Source of the DNA: an uncultured Anaerolineaceae bacterium
GTDB lineage: Bacteria; Chloroflexota; Anaerolineae; Anaerolineales; Anaerolineaceae
Length of the DNA: 5,658 bases
Direction: 5' to 3'
Assembly: GCA_937894825.1 (NCBI GenBank)
Contig: CALCQT010000592.1
Location: 1 to 5,658 of the forward strand
Both the position numbers and the translations under genes were made by a program. Below are positions 5,070 to 5,658 of this stretch, one piece after another. Below the pieces are notes generated by a model. It was given only the letters and a program-made list of their open reading frames with translations. It searched no databases and was not told the DNA's origin. Every line of letters begins with the position of its first letter. The stretch's first letter is position 1.

Positions 5070-5658
5070 CTAAAAAGCGAACAGAAAACTCAGATCGTTG
5101 ACATTCGTCCCGGTGACGCCGGTTCGGATCATGCCGCCGTTTTTGTCAAAATAGTTGTAAGCGTCGTTATGCTCCAGGAAGCTTTCCGGGTTCAGGCCCG
5201 CTTCCAGCCCGCGCCGGCAAGTTTCGCTGCTCACAACCGCACCGGCCGCGTCGGTCGGACCGTCCTCACCATCGGTAGCCAGTGTGACCAGCAGGACGCG
5301 CTCCATTCCGCTCAGCGCTTGCACCGCACCCAGGGCTGTCTCGAGATTGCGCCCGCCTTTTCCGTTTCCTTTAAGCGTGACGGTCGTCTCGCCGCCTGCG
5401 ATCACCAGCGCCGGCTTGGGGAGAAAGGACGGCTCCCGGCGCAGCTCTGCCAGAATCGCGCTGAGGAAATTGCCGGCCTGGCGGGCCTCCCCACTCAATT
5501 CGGTCGTCAGGATCAGCGGCGTGATCCCCAATTCCCGCGCCTTTTCGGCGGCAGCCTCCGCGGCAGTGCGGTTCTCCGCCAGCAGATAGCTGCGAAAATG
5601 TTCGGATTCCGGCGCGCCCGGTTTGAGCGTTTCCGGCAATTCGCCGTGCAATCCCTTC
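5070..5658 (-). CDS. Glycerate 2-kinase (GckA/MOFRL family), C-terminal part
   Basis: The frame runs from the right edge to TAG at 5072-5070, about 195 codons of a family usually 420-450 residues long, so the N-terminal half (DUF4147) lies outside. The enzyme phosphorylates D-glycerate to 2-phosphoglycerate in the cytoplasm, feeding hexarate, serine or glyoxylate-derived carbon into lower glycolysis. Visible family marks are LVIAGGETTVTLKGNGKGGRNLE, shown here as GGETTVT followed by GKGGRNLE; ATDGEDGPTDAAGAVV; and the C-terminal TGVTGTNVNDLSFLF. The apparent start at 5651 is a TTG in the middle of the conserved stretch GLHGELPETLKPG and is not the true start. Some members are labelled hydroxypyruvate reductase (TtuD), an older name for the same family. 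No functional tie to the fluoride gene is evident, and about 200 bp with a separate promoter lie between them. Confidence 0.9.
   Translation of the reverse strand, partial: KGLHGELPETLKPGAPESEHFRSYLLAENRTAAEAAAEKARELGITPLILTTELSGEARQAGNFLSAILAELRREPSFLPKPALVIAGGETTVTLKGNGKGGRNLETALGAVQALSGMERVLLVTLATDGEDGPTDAAGAVVSSETCRRGLEAGLNPESFLEHNDAYNYFDKNGGMIRTGVTGTNVNDLSFLFAF

Overview
The window looks like a chromosomal segment of a bacterium with roughly balanced base composition. Its genes have purine-rich Shine-Dalgarno sites and sigma-70/sigma-A type promoters. The gene families (FtsX-type permease of the Gram-positive kind, EntS/Mef-type MFS exporter, CLC-F fluoride antiporter, DinJ antitoxin) point most naturally to Bacillota (Clostridia-like). 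That is an inference from protein style, and another anaerobic phylum such as Chloroflexota cannot be excluded.

Left part (1-2771): a minus-strand operon read from right to left. It starts at a promoter (-35 TTGCAA, 17-base spacer, -10 TATTAT), directly followed by a perfect 31-bp palindrome that should be the operator of the first gene, a TetR-family repressor. The repressor gene overlaps the start of an MFS efflux protein. The MFS gene in turn overlaps by 26 bp the start of an FtsX-type ABC permease that runs off the left edge. The logic is that of an inducible, autorepressed export module.

Middle (2743-3461): a gene-poor stretch with a small hairpin and a short relic that reads like the N-terminus of a DUF418 membrane protein. 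Next come repeats around a -10 box, and then the only plus-strand gene, a complete RelB/DinJ antitoxin. The partner toxin survives only as a start codon overlapping the antitoxin stop and about 14 recognisable codons, interrupted by a stop at codon 7. The antitoxin is therefore an orphan, and the relic is overlapped by the 3' end of the next gene.

Right part (3433-4872): a minus-strand CLC-type transporter with the hallmarks of the fluoride/proton antiporter branch (CLC-F). It is preceded by a well-matching fluoride (crcB) riboswitch whose 3' half doubles as an intrinsic terminator, and by a promoter placing the aptamer at the very 5' end of the RNA. Gene family and riboswitch independently indicate a fluoride-resistance unit: fluoride binds the leader, the terminator is not formed, and the exporter is made.

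Right edge (5070-5658): the C-terminal part of a GckA/MOFRL-type glycerate 2-kinase on the minus strand, cut by the window end. I found no rRNA, tRNA, CRISPR array or insertion sequence.
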